Positions 56,101 through 64,000 of a DNA stretch of 64,000 nucleotides are shown here, one piece after another. The stretch comes from Rhineura floridana. Taxonomy: Eukaryota; Chordata; Lepidosauria; Squamata; Rhineuridae. Where the stretch lies: NCBI RefSeq assembly GCF_030035675.1, contig NC_084480.1, positions 251,717,981 through 251,781,980 on the forward strand, read 5' to 3'. Made by a program: the position numbers and the translations under genes. Positions within the stretch are counted from its first letter, which is position 1. Every line of letters starts with the position of its first letter. The notes under the pieces were generated by a model, which saw only the letters and a list, made by a program, of their open reading frames with translations, was not told the DNA's origin and searched no databases.

Positions 56101-59100
56101 AAAAGCTAATATACATAGACCTATTATCAAAATCCATGTTGTAAAATCATTCTTATTAGATCAGAACTCTTTTGAAGCTGTGGCTTAAAAGGAGGATAAA
56201 AATACTATTGATCACTGCATAATCAGCAGTTTATTAACACTTGATACTCACTTTGGTCAGTTGCAGAGATTGTTACATTGCATTGATTGTATTCCATGTT
56301 TGATGCATCCCTGTCTAAAATTCTAGTGGTTCTCAGCTGGCCTGTGTGATCAATGATGATCCAATTGCATGGGTCATTTATTATTCTGTAACTGTTAAAA
56401 ACATTTTAGGAGGGTGTGTACAATGAATATATTGTAATAATACAAACCAGTTACAATTGTTTCCTGATGTTAACCACAATCTATAAGACAAATTAGCTGT
56501 TATAATCAAATGGGTACCTTATGCCTGTGCTGTCTCCAGTTTCTGAGTCATATGCTTTATAGTTTCCAACTACTGTTCCATCCGGCAAGCATTCCTTTAC
56601 ATTCAGAATATATTCAGAAGGCTCAAATACTGGCCCCTCATCCTGAACCCTAATTCTAACTATAACTGTAGTGGTACTTGTTGAAAGGGCTCTTGAATTT
56701 GGTGCTAGGGCATAAGGTGCTTCATTATTTACAGCAATTTCTAATTTTCTCTCCATGGTATTTTCATACTCCAGTCCCTGGAAACAAATGTATTTCTATT
56801 AAAATCAACACAAGACTTTCTACTGCTTTGTTATTTTAAACAGCAAATATAGATGGTAAAAACAACGGGTGGAATCCAATGGGTGTCACTCTGCTGACAG
56901 AAGGGAAGGAGGGAAATTTTGGTGATTCCTCCTCCCCTATGGCCGGGGACCCTCCAGAGAAGATTAGAGGGGTGTTCTGTGGAGGGGGGAAGGCTAAAGA
57001 GAGATGAGATAACTTCAAAAATTGCCTGCCTGTTTCAATAATGGATGCCTTTCATTAATACGGTGACACTTTTGGGATTCCACACAATGATTACTGATTG
57101 GTGTTTTGCAATTCCACTCAGTTTCTTGCCCTCCTTCCCTTCTCATGCTTGTTTTCTTCCCCCATATCACAAACTATGGAGAATTTATAGAGCTTAAAAT
57201 TTGGTGAGTACAATCAGCTTGTACTAATCTCCAAACAAACAAGATGATTCCCTTTAGTAATATATGTATCGTAGATAATTCTTTTTCAGTTTGTAATTAC
57301 CTTTAAGGCAGCTAAACACCCGATATTCATCTCTCGATCAATAGTAATAGAAAAAATATTATCTTCATTTCCTTTTATAATAGTGAATTCAGCCAACCAC
57401 GAAGGTGTTCCAGGTTTGTCATTATCTCTTACAGGGATGCACAATATTTCCAAGCTTTCTCTGTTCTCAGATATGTGCACTTCATACTGAAATAAAGTTG
57501 TCAAGTCTATAAATACATTAGACATTTCTAGAACAGTAAATCAACTTTCCAAAGGCAGCAGTAAAAAATTTTAACTCCAGTGATGATGCTACAGACTTGG
57601 AATTCTTGTTCAGATTTGACACTACCAGACTTGACCTGAATTGAGATTAGAAGTGGCTAGCTCACTATATGAAGTAATTGTCCCTCTTTTGGTGTTTATG
57701 TATATTATTCATCTTGCTTTGCCATGTCCACTCTTGAATTGTCTTTTACTCTTGAATGGGATATTGTTTGCATCTATGCATTGTTTGCACCTGCATCTCT
57801 GTTTCCACAGCAACAGGACACATTTATCTCTTGTTTTGCTGAACTCCTGGCCATACATTGTAATAGCATCCCCTCACTGCCCCCTCTTCTTTTTTTGCCC
57901 ATGTGTCTGCATAGAAATCTGGCCCATAAAAACTTATTTAACAATAAACCTGTTAGTCTTTAGAATACCATACAATATCTTTTGTCTTTGTTACAAGAGA
58001 CTTGAGCTCATACTTACCTGGGAGTAAGCCCAATAGAACTCAAAAGGACTTACTACTGAGTAAATATCTATAGGATTCCATTGTAATGCAACTGCACCTC
58101 TGAAACATTACAACTATACAAATTTGTGCACACGGGGATGGTGAAAACAAATGAAACAAGGTTTGAAAAGAAATAAAATAATATCTGAGTAATGATAATT
58201 ATATCAACACTTGCTCCATTCTTTTATTTATTTATTTAAATGCCTCCCTGGGCTCCTGCTTGGAGGAAGGGTGGGATATAAATCAAATAATAAATAAAAA
58301 CATAAATTTGTATCCCACCCTTCCACCCAGCAGGAGCCCAGGTATGCATTTTAATAGTTTGGCAAGGGACTCTGTATGGTTAAAAAAGCAAAGAAATGTT
58401 TTTTTCCTTAATTTCACATTTACTATGATAACATTTACAATATATCATATTGTGACTGTTCAGGAGGTAACCAGGTTTTTAAAAGCTGTGATGAATTTTA
58501 ATGAAGACAAACTTACCACATTTTGTACTAATTGTGGGGCATTATCGTTTACATCTCCAATCTTAATTATTACTTCTGCTGTAGTGCACAGACCAAATTC
58601 CTGGCCTCCCATATCTCTTGCTTCAATCTGTAATTTGTACTCTGATATTGTCTGAAGAAGAGCATTAAAAGAAATATACAGACATAATTTTCCTGATCTG
58701 ATTGATAATATCATGATTTAAGCATAGCCATAGAGCATGGGAGTACCCACTTCTTCAAATAGTTATGCTGTTTTATAATAGTTGGCCAAGATGGCAGATA
58801 CCACTTTGAAAAAAATGATTTGGCATTGGTTGAGCATTAAATCATCTGTTTGTAACAACAAACTTATCTACTTGTTTGAAAAGAAAAAAATACTTCACAT
58901 CTTGATCCTAAACAATAGTATATCTTTCTCACTGTTGCACAGTACCCATGGCATTGGGGTTGTTATGGGAAGGGCTGTAGCTCAGTGGTAAAACATCTGC
59001 CTTGCATGCAGAAGGTCTCAGGTTCAATCCCCAGCATCTCCAGGCAGAACTGGGAGAGAGTCCTTGTCTGAAACCATGGAGAGCCTCTGCCAGTCAGTGT

Positions 59101-62100
59101 AGACAAGATTGAGCTAGATGGACCAGTGGTCTGACCTGGTATAATGCAGCTTCCTGTTAATTTATAAATTTTATTCATTTCATAATCTGCCTCTCCTCTA
59201 AAAAGTTCAAGGTGTCCCCCCTTGTGAGGTAGATTAGACTGAAAATTGAGACTGCCCCAAGGTCACCCAGTGAGCTTCATGGCTGAGTTGGAATTTGAAT
59301 GTTGGTATCTCCAGTCACAGTCCAACATACTAACCATTACACCACACCATGTTTCATGACATCACATTGGCACTTACTTATTTCAGCAAAAGACCCTACA
59401 CACTAGCCCTGTGACAACATAGGCTGAAAGAGACTTTTTTTTAATAATTCAAAAGGCTTCCACTTCTTGCACCAGTACATTAAGTGTTGGATTCCTAATT
59501 GGTTAGCCTGTGCCAGGAGCATTTCTATCTTTGTAATCCCCAAGTGACTAGAAGCTTTGGCCTCAGATGTATTGCAGATATTTTTGACCGCTCATGTAGA
59601 TTTCTCCTCTGTATAACAAACAGGATGTTTCTCTTGTATCAATTAACAGAGTTTTGGCATGTAAATGAATATTAAATGCACAGAAAAATTACCTCTCTGT
59701 CCAGATGTGATGATGCTACAGTAATAGAACCTGAATCTGGATCTATAACAAATGTCCTGAAGTTCTGATAATTTTGAAGATTCTGGGTCACAATTTTATA
59801 TTTCACTCTGACATGTAAGGTGTACGGTTCATCTTTGTCTATTGCAGTCACTTGTCCAACTAGTGTCCCTGCATGTACAAGGCATCAACTTTAAATTTCC
59901 AGTTTTCCTTTATAAGACAGTTTTTAAGTATTATGTAGATCTGGTGAATGTTTGCCTAACCTAAACATGCAGGTCCAGGCATATACATCAGCATATAAAC
60001 AAACACAGTTAAAACTTTAAGCATACCTATTTAAAAAGTATCTATAGAGAAGTATAACATTTCTGAACATTTGATCAATGAAATAGATACTTTGAAGATA
60101 CATTCTTATTGAAAACAGTTTTTCCCCCTTGCATTGGGAACTTCCTACTGCATAAATGTTGGAGTTGCAATTTTAGGACATCAGTGTTGAACAGTAGTAA
60201 GCCCCTTTATTTGGAGAGAAACCTAAGTTCTATTCAGATGTTCTAACATCGCTTACAATAATAACCCATTGGGGGATGGGGGCTCTGGGGATAAATCTGT
60301 TAGCTCCACACATATTCATCATCTTTCTCATTACCCTGCATCTGTTGAAGAGCAACTATAGGAAGCAAGGAACCTACTGTGGGTTGTATTCAACTAAGTC
60401 CTACGCAAAGTAGACCCATTGAAATTAATGAACCTAAGTTGGCCATGTCTATTCAGTGAATCTACTCTGAGTACAGCTACCATTGAATACCACCCTATAT
60501 TTTTAGGGTTTTGAACACTGAAAATTTTGTGTTTAAACATGTGGGGAGGCTCCATGAGTACAGAAGGCTCCCCATTTCACACAGTTGCCCTCCAACTCAT
60601 GGAGAATGTTGGGAACGACGACCAGGAAGATGGAGATAGGATGCTCAACCTTGCAGCCACCCCCCCCCCCATCATGTAGCCAGAATCTGAATGCTGAAAT
60701 GGTGCTCTTGTTACAAATTAAATGTTAAAACACCAAGAATGAATTATGCCAATAGCATTGTTTTTCTCACTGTGGATGCCAATCCAGATAGCATTCTTTC
60801 TGCGCATTCAAGGACTTGTGCATTCATGGTAGAATATTTTATTGTCATGCAAAAACTGCAGCTTCCCTCTACATTCCACTTCATATATTACAAGCAACTT
60901 TTTAAAAACTCCAGATGAGAGTTTTAAAACCCATGTGCAATGTGGTATGCAAGGAGGAGGTTGTACTTTGGGGGTGACAGTAAAAATTCCGTATATGGAT
61001 GAATATCTGGATTAGTCTGACCTCCGCATCAGTTTTCCAAATGCAGATTTGAGATTTAATTATAATATTCAAGACATAAAAGGTGTGTGAGGTCTCTGTG
61101 TGTAGATGTTTTTCTGAACTTGGATATAAGTTCAATGACGCCGAGTTTACATACACTTCACAGCACCTCTGTTTTTATTAGTACTTCAAAACATGTTACA
61201 AATAAGCAGGACTGATAAGAATAGACTTTTTAGAAAATATTTTTTAAATTACCAATTCTACTATTTTCAAAAACATGAAAAGTATAAATATCCTGGTCAA
61301 ATATTGGGGCATTATCATTATCATCCTCTATTTTAATTGTGTGCACAAGTGGTATCTCTGGTGTGTATCCATCCGGTGTCATTGCATAGCAAATCAGCTG
61401 TATAAAAGAAAGCAAAAGAAAAAAAACTTTATTTGCTAGTTGATCTGAAGCAGATGTTCTTTTTGACAAATTACTTCAATCTGAGTTTCTATTCAGGGAT
61501 CTGCCATGGTGAGCAGGCTGTTATACAGAGTATGTAGTAGTGGTGAGCAATCCCCCTGCACATCCAGCAAAGCATGGGACACTGTGTCTCAGTAATCCCA
61601 TAGAGATCACTGCATTTAAATATTTTTTGCATTGAAAAATAAACATAAAGATGGGCTACTCTTGAGTTTGTCTAAGGGGAAGAGAGAAAGGAAGCAGGGA
61701 TACGAGGTAAGATGACACAGGAGGAAGTGAACAGAGTCCAAAAGCAATGTAAAGGAGGCATGCTGCAGAGAAAATGAAATGCAAAGGAAGCAATGGCCAA
61801 ATAAAGGAACCCACTGAATGGCCCAGGAAATAAGGGCTCAGTAACAAAAGGGTATGTGTTGCGTGCACACACACACACACACACACACACACCCCTATGA
61901 AGAAATCAGATGATGATAGAATGAATGAATTAATAAATAAATAAACAAAAATATTTATTTCCCACCTTTCACCAGTAAATCCTAGGGCAATGGGCAGAGC
62001 CATTTGGGCCATAGAAAAAAGGGATAAAGAAGAATGAAAAAAGGTAAGGCCACCTGGGAACAGTGAAAAGAAGGTGATCGGGCCACTATTTAGCTGGCTC

Positions 62101-63382
62101 AACTATAACCCATCTTTGAGGCCAGGTGTCCATATGTATTCCCACCAATTGGTGGAGTATCTTGAGAGTCTCTATAGTTATTTATTCAGTTTATTTATTA
62201 TTTCTAGTTGTGGTCTGCCCTTCTCCAACTGGTCCTAGGGCGGGTTACAAAATGTCACAATTAAAGCACGTACAATTTACACTGAAATCATAAAATAAAA
62301 CCACAAAACAACCAATGACAATATCAAGACAAACACAGAACAGCAAAGTAGGAGGAGAGAGGCCATCCACTCATCTAAAGGCCTGGTTAAAGTATAATGT
62401 GCTTGTGTCTGCTTGTGATGTTCACCTTTCCGTGAACTGTTTCACTAGTATGAGTGGAAGAGTGTTATCAGAAATCTATGACATAAAGGAAGATAATAGG
62501 CTTTGGAGGGAGGCAGGGAACCACTGTTATCTTTCATCTGGAAGAAACCCCCCAAATGCCTTCTCAGGCTGCCTAGAGTATGAAGGCTAGAGTGCCTTTG
62601 TGCTATAATCAGCCAATAAATCTTTCCCCTCTCTCTACCTATTTACATGAATAAGAATGTCCAACTCTGGTGGGCAAATTGGTGCTGTGCATGCCATGCT
62701 TGTCATTCTACATGTAGCCCAACAATCAAATCATTCTCACTCTCTACTAAAGAACTGGGAGCTAATGTAAAAATTGTGGCCCCCACATGGAGGCTGTCAA
62801 AATGGCTCCTGTACAGTGGCACAATGTTTGGAAACCCATTTCCCCATGTGTTCCCAATCATGCAGTTACCTATCAATAAGTTTCATATACACAGTTGCAA
62901 CAGTTATTTGTTTGTTGCATCTGTTCATTGATTTTTAATTATTATTCTCAGAGGACATTACTTTTACCAAGACAGATACAATGATGCTATGTTTTTATTA
63001 TTATTTTTACTCTTCTGATTCTCATATTGGGAAAGAAAGAATATTGGCAAGAGGGATGATTGATAGCATGTATGTCTGTTTTTGTGAAATGTATGATTAA
63101 CAAACATCTTCCATTTCCTTTCTTTTTGCCTATTTATTCAGGATCCCCTAGGAATATTAAAAGAAATATCTTTAATCTGTCAATATATTTATTATCACTC
63201 AATAAAGAGAAATTTGAAACCCGTACCTGAAATTCTGGGTACACTTCCCGATCAATTGGACAATTAACAAAGAGATTTCCAGTTTCTTTCTCAATATAGA
63301 AGTAATTTAGTGGTGGTTTGTCAACACCATGACCACTTATGGAATATCTAATATTGTACTTGAGGGCCATGTCTGAAGACAG
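49980..63382 (-). CDS. DSC: Desmocollin gene B, partial (exons 5 to last; 5' end beyond the window)
   Basis: Twelve exons give 755 residues from the start of EC1 to the stop codon. The signal peptide, prodomain and furin site must lie right of 64000. Exons 5-11 and 14 are identical in length to those of gene A, and residues are similar throughout ([17 protein letters not shown] against [17 protein letters not shown]). The differences lie in exons 12 (213 against 204 nt), 13 (285 against 243) and 15 (246 against 282). Calcium-binding linkers ([23 protein letters not shown]) are intact, so adhesion is probably kept. The C-terminal catenin-binding segment is more diverged than in A. It is a head-to-tail tandem copy, stop to next start 10.4 kb. 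Confidence 0.93.
50358..50388 (-). pseudogene. Possible decayed 'b' exon of desmocollin B
   Basis: In the place where gene A has its 46-nt b exon, this minus-strand segment has a TTTTGTGTAG acceptor-like end, 31 nt, and a GTAAAA donor-like end. GGAACAGACTC then an A-rich run ATTAA lines up with GGACACACTC then ATTAAAAATTAA of the A exon. The IRGHTLIKN peptide and its stop are lost. If spliced in it would add [10 protein letters not shown], shift the last exon and end after DGVLV. Equally it may be a chance resemblance. Confidence 0.4.
50880..51080 (-). mobile_element. LINE 3' tail inserted in the CR1 copy
   Basis: ATTATTATTATCATTTATTA, CCCACCCTTCACCCAAAGGT, CCCAGGGTGGGATACAACAT and AAAGAGGTGTGTCTTCAGCA form a typical L2-like 3' end read in reverse. 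Confidence 0.6.
51150..51326. mobile_element. Tc1/mariner-type MITE with TA target site
   Basis: The ends CAGTAGGGCCC and GGGCCCTACTG are exact inverted repeats, flanked by TA on both sides (51148-51149 and 51327-51328). The 177-bp interior (GGACCCCCACTGTAAAGTGA, GCGCTGTAAAGCCAAGCGCC) has no coding capacity. Confidence 0.88.
51540..52190 (+). mobile_element. LINE 3' tail split by a second element
   Basis: A T-rich LINE 3' UTR (51.54-51.72 kb) resumes at about 52.11 kb as CTGGTTGTACACCACTTTGA, GGGGTATGAATATTTT and (AAAT)n. Between them, about 51.72-52.10 kb begins CAGGGGTGTAGTCCTCCAGG and contains GACCCTG twice; it looks like a hAT-type insert but its ends could not be paired. Confidence 0.5.
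52455..52700 (-). CDS. DSC: Desmocollin B exon 15: cytoplasmic tail
   Basis: The 246-nt exon begins [16 protein letters not shown] and ends [13 protein letters not shown]. Only degenerate traces of the GGGHHTLES repeat remain ([20 protein letters not shown]), making it 12 codons shorter than in A. Phase 0 donor GTAAGC. Confidence 0.94.
52860..53205 (+). mobile_element. LINE 3' end (L2-like)
   Basis: Remnant ORF2 end (TTTCATCTCTTTCTGAGACT region), T-rich 3' UTR, GAGCTGCCCTGAGTTCCCCA, GAAGGGTGGGATAGAAATAT and an (AAAT) tail. In intron 14 of desmocollin B. Confidence 0.55.
53639..53766 (-). CDS. DSC: Desmocollin B exon 14: start of cytoplasmic tail
   Basis: The 128-nt exon completes the membrane span ([14 protein letters not shown]) and encodes [20 protein letters not shown] followed by MT, the conserved juxtamembrane motif. 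Confidence 0.95.
54016..54160. repeat. Two-copy tandem repeat, about 72-bp unit
   Basis: AGTTGAGATATCCACATTTT, GGCCTGTTGGAGATTATGTA is followed by AGTTGAGGTATGCAAATTGA, AGCCTGTTGGGGATTATGCA. The two copies are roughly three-quarters identical. Confidence 0.7.
54290..54412 (+). mobile_element. LINE 3' tail
   Basis: TGCTGTAAACCACCCAGAGA, GCTTCAGCTATGGGGCAGTA and (AAATA)n match the tail at 34.09-34.15 kb. Confidence 0.6.
54462..55089. mobile_element. hAT-type fold-back transposon, 628 bp, with 8-bp TSD
   Basis: It begins CAGGGCCGTCGGCAG and ends CTGGCACCAGCCCTG. Long internal arms are inverted: CAACATGTTCCGCCTACCTC, TTGAAGTAAATGTTGG and GCCATC on the left face CTTCAAGAGGTAGGCAGAGC and ATGTTGCAGGCAGCC on the right. 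Flanks CAAAGGTA (54454-54461) and CCAAGGTA (55090-55097) form a target duplication with one mismatch. A TTTATATCCCACCCTTCC LINE-tail piece sits near the centre. No transposase. Confidence 0.85.
55167..55451 (-). CDS. DSC: Desmocollin B exon 13: EC5 end and membrane span
   Basis: The 285-nt exon reads [53 protein letters not shown], then about 14 extra residues before the membrane compared with A ([20 protein letters not shown]), and [17 protein letters not shown]. Confidence 0.93.
55544..55756 (-). CDS. DSC: Desmocollin B exon 12: EC4-EC5
   Basis: The 213-nt exon reads [57 protein letters not shown] and WRLTPND. It is three codons longer than in A. The GATG|GTATGT donor is unambiguous and guided the choice in A. 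Confidence 0.93.
56252..56391 (-). CDS. DSC: Desmocollin B exon 11: EC4
   Basis: The 140-nt exon reads [37 protein letters not shown] and [10 protein letters not shown]. Unlike in gene A there is a single acceptor here (TTAACAG), with no duplication. Confidence 0.95.
56518..56777 (-). CDS. DSC: Desmocollin B exon 10: EC3-EC4
   Basis: The 260-nt exon reads [52 protein letters not shown] and [14 protein letters not shown]. Phase 2 donor GTACCC. Confidence 0.95.
56778..57300 (-). other. Intron 9 of desmocollin B
   Basis: GC-richer middle (56.87-57.03 kb, GGAATCCAATGGGTGTCACT...CCCTATGGCCGGGGACC) that I do not recognise; no gene. Confidence 0.5.
57301..57486 (-). CDS. DSC: Desmocollin B exon 9: EC3
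   Basis: The 186-nt exon begins [20 protein letters not shown], continues [20 protein letters not shown] and ends GCLAALK. Donor GTAATT. Confidence 0.95.
57487..58516 (-). other. Intron 8 of desmocollin B
   Basis: It contains a GGATTCCA-type short repeat at 58.00-58.08 kb and two facing LINE tails at 58.23-58.34 kb; otherwise AT-rich without a gene. Confidence 0.6.
58225..58343. repeat. Two LINE tails facing each other
   Basis: CCTGGGCTCCTGCTTGGAGG, AAGGGTGGGATATAAAT is followed within about 35 bases by TTTGTATCCCACCCTTCCAC, CCAGCAGGAGCCCAGG, its near reverse complement. The pair forms an inverted repeat with arms of about 37-40 bp. Confidence 0.8.
58517..58651 (-). CDS. DSC: Desmocollin B exon 8: EC2-EC3
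   Basis: The 135-nt exon reads [39 protein letters not shown] and QLVQNV. It shares ARDMGGQ.FGLCTT with gene A. Confidence 0.95.
58968..59160 (+). mobile_element. tRNA-derived SINE, well preserved
   Basis: GGGCTGTAGCTCAGTGGTAA holds the A box, CAGGTTCAATCCCC the B box. The core (GAGAGCCTCTGCCAGTCAGT, GAGCTAGATGGACCAGTGGT) and the end TGCAGCTTCCTGTTAATTT follow. Two diverged copies occur at 13.86 (reverse) and 22.29 kb. The tRNA-like head is not a functional tRNA gene: it does not close into a cloverleaf 3' half. Confidence 0.85.
59165..59350 (-). mobile_element. tRNA-derived SINE with LINE-like tail
   Basis: Minus strand: GGTGTAATGGTTAGTATGTT, CAACATTCAAATTCC (B box), CCATGAAGCTCACTGGGTGA, CAGTCTAATCTACCTCACAA and an AATAAAATTTATAAATT tail. 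Same family as 9.47-9.67 kb. Confidence 0.75.
59693..59868 (-). CDS. DSC: Desmocollin B exon 7: EC2
   Basis: The 176-nt exon encodes [30 protein letters not shown] and ends [11 protein letters not shown]. The calcium motifs D-K-D-E-P and LDRE are kept. Confidence 0.95.
59869..61252 (-). other. Intron 6 of desmocollin B
   Basis: AT-rich, with fragments of the short GTCCTACGCAAAGTAGACCC / TCTACTCTGAGTACAGCTAC palindromic repeat at 60.38-60.49 kb and a poly-C run near 60.66 kb. No gene. Confidence 0.6.
61253..61397 (-). CDS. DSC: Desmocollin B exon 6: end of EC1, start of EC2
   Basis: The 145-nt exon reads [36 protein letters not shown] and [10 protein letters not shown]. The adhesive triad position is YAM. 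Confidence 0.95.
61398..63226 (-). other. Intron 5 of desmocollin B
   Basis: It contains a (CA)n run at about 61864-61891 and reverse-oriented LINE tail pieces (61.93-62.0, 62.18-62.33 kb; TATTTATTTCCCACCTTTCA, CCTAGGGCGGGTTACAAAAT). The remaining 62.35-63.2 kb shows no gene. Confidence 0.6.
61862..61893. repeat. (CA)n microsatellite
   Basis: About 14 uninterrupted CA units in an intron of desmocollin B. Confidence 0.95.
63227..63382 (-). CDS. DSC: Desmocollin B exon 5: first part of EC1
   Basis: The 156-nt exon encodes [38 protein letters not shown] and [12 protein letters not shown]. It lacks the N-glycosylation sequon of A (YNIRYS instead of YNITYS). Acceptor GTAG, donor GTACGG. Confidence 0.95.
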
Positions 63383-64000
63383 CTACGTAAACACAAATCA
63401 AATTGAAACAGGTATAATCATTAACAAATCTATTATAATCTTGCCTATTTATTCAGAATCCATTAGGAATCCTAAGATGCAAAAGGGATGTCTTTGTACA
63501 TCAATTCAAATATTATGGCCACAGCATGGCTCTAAAAAAATTCATGTGATAGTAGCTCCATACAAAGTCTATAATGCTTGTGGCTTGCTTACCATGTGAG
63601 TAATCTTGATCACATGGAGCATCTTCATGCCAGCTACTCGTTTCTGGTGGCCAATGGCATTGCAGAGAACTGTAAGTAGTTTGCAAATGCTACAGCCTTA
63701 TGTGGAGCTCCCATCACACAGAAGAAATGGGAGCCCATTTAAATACCATAGTCTCAATTCAAAGTCAGTAGAAAACAACAGCTTGTGTGTGTAGCTCAGA
63801 CCAGATATCTAATAGTAACTTTATTCATTGGAAATGAGCGGAGGTAAACTGGTTTCCCCAATCCTAAATTTCTGCAACAATGTATATATCTGCTACAATG
63901 GTATAACACAGACAATCCCAGCATTACAAACTAAATTACTAGATGGGCAGGAATTTATAGAAAAAAACAATAGGTTATAGAACTCCAATAAAGTAGCTGT
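63383..64000 (-). other. Part of intron 4 of desmocollin B, to window edge
   Basis: No exon is seen. Exon 4 (furin site) and exons 1-3 are expected beyond 64000. Confidence 0.6.

Larger units (their letters stand above)
58652..59692 (-). other. Intron 7 of desmocollin B
   Basis: It contains two SINEs back to back (58.97-59.16 plus, 59.17-59.35 minus). The rest shows nothing. Confidence 0.6.

Noticed and set aside
58968-59045. tRNA gene
   Set aside because: A and B boxes are present, but the sequence continues into a SINE core and does not form a closed acceptor stem.

Overview
The window is vertebrate genomic DNA, almost certainly from a squamate reptile. It has AT-rich intron and intergenic sequence, CR1, L2-like and BovB/RTE-like LINE pieces, tRNA-derived SINEs whose 3' tails resemble BovB (Sauria type) or an L2-like LINE, and many short fold-back DNA transposons.

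Its real gene content is two tandem desmocollin genes (desmosomal cadherins), both on the minus strand. Gene A is complete, from start codon 39571 to stop 5369. It has 16 constitutive coding exons giving a 909-residue 'a' protein, plus a 46-nt alternative exon giving an 855-residue 'b' protein. Gene B lies upstream in the same orientation. Its first exons are beyond the right edge, and the exons for EC1 through the C terminus (63382 to 49980, 755 residues) are present. Exons 5-11 and 14 are identical in length in A and B, so these are duplicates of one ancestral gene. Exon splits were read by hand from AG/GT sites, and the reading frame stays open across every junction.

Layout: 1-5368, 3' UTR and flank of A. 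5369-39571, gene A with its 11.5-kb intron 1. 39.2-40.5 kb, CpG-rich promoter region of A. 41.2-42.76 kb, a second CpG-rich block that looks like a DNA transposon mosaic rather than a promoter. 43.7-44.95 kb, a LINE reverse-transcriptase relic. 45-49.98 kb, intergenic sequence and the 3' flank of B. 49980-64000, gene B.

Both products should act at desmosomes: a prodomain removed by furin (seen in A), five cadherin repeats with calcium-binding linkers, one membrane span, and a tail whose C-terminal segment binds plakoglobin. The tails differ. A keeps a close match to the mammalian plakoglobin-binding segment and a working-looking b exon. B has a diverged C-terminal segment and only a decayed-looking b exon. 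I found no sign of a wholly new system. The most notable items are the conserved b exon and its decay in B, a duplicated 3' splice site in front of exon 11 of A, an 11-residue tandem repeat in the tail of A, and several near-perfect palindromic elements. Comparisons with mammalian desmocollins are from memory, not from a search.
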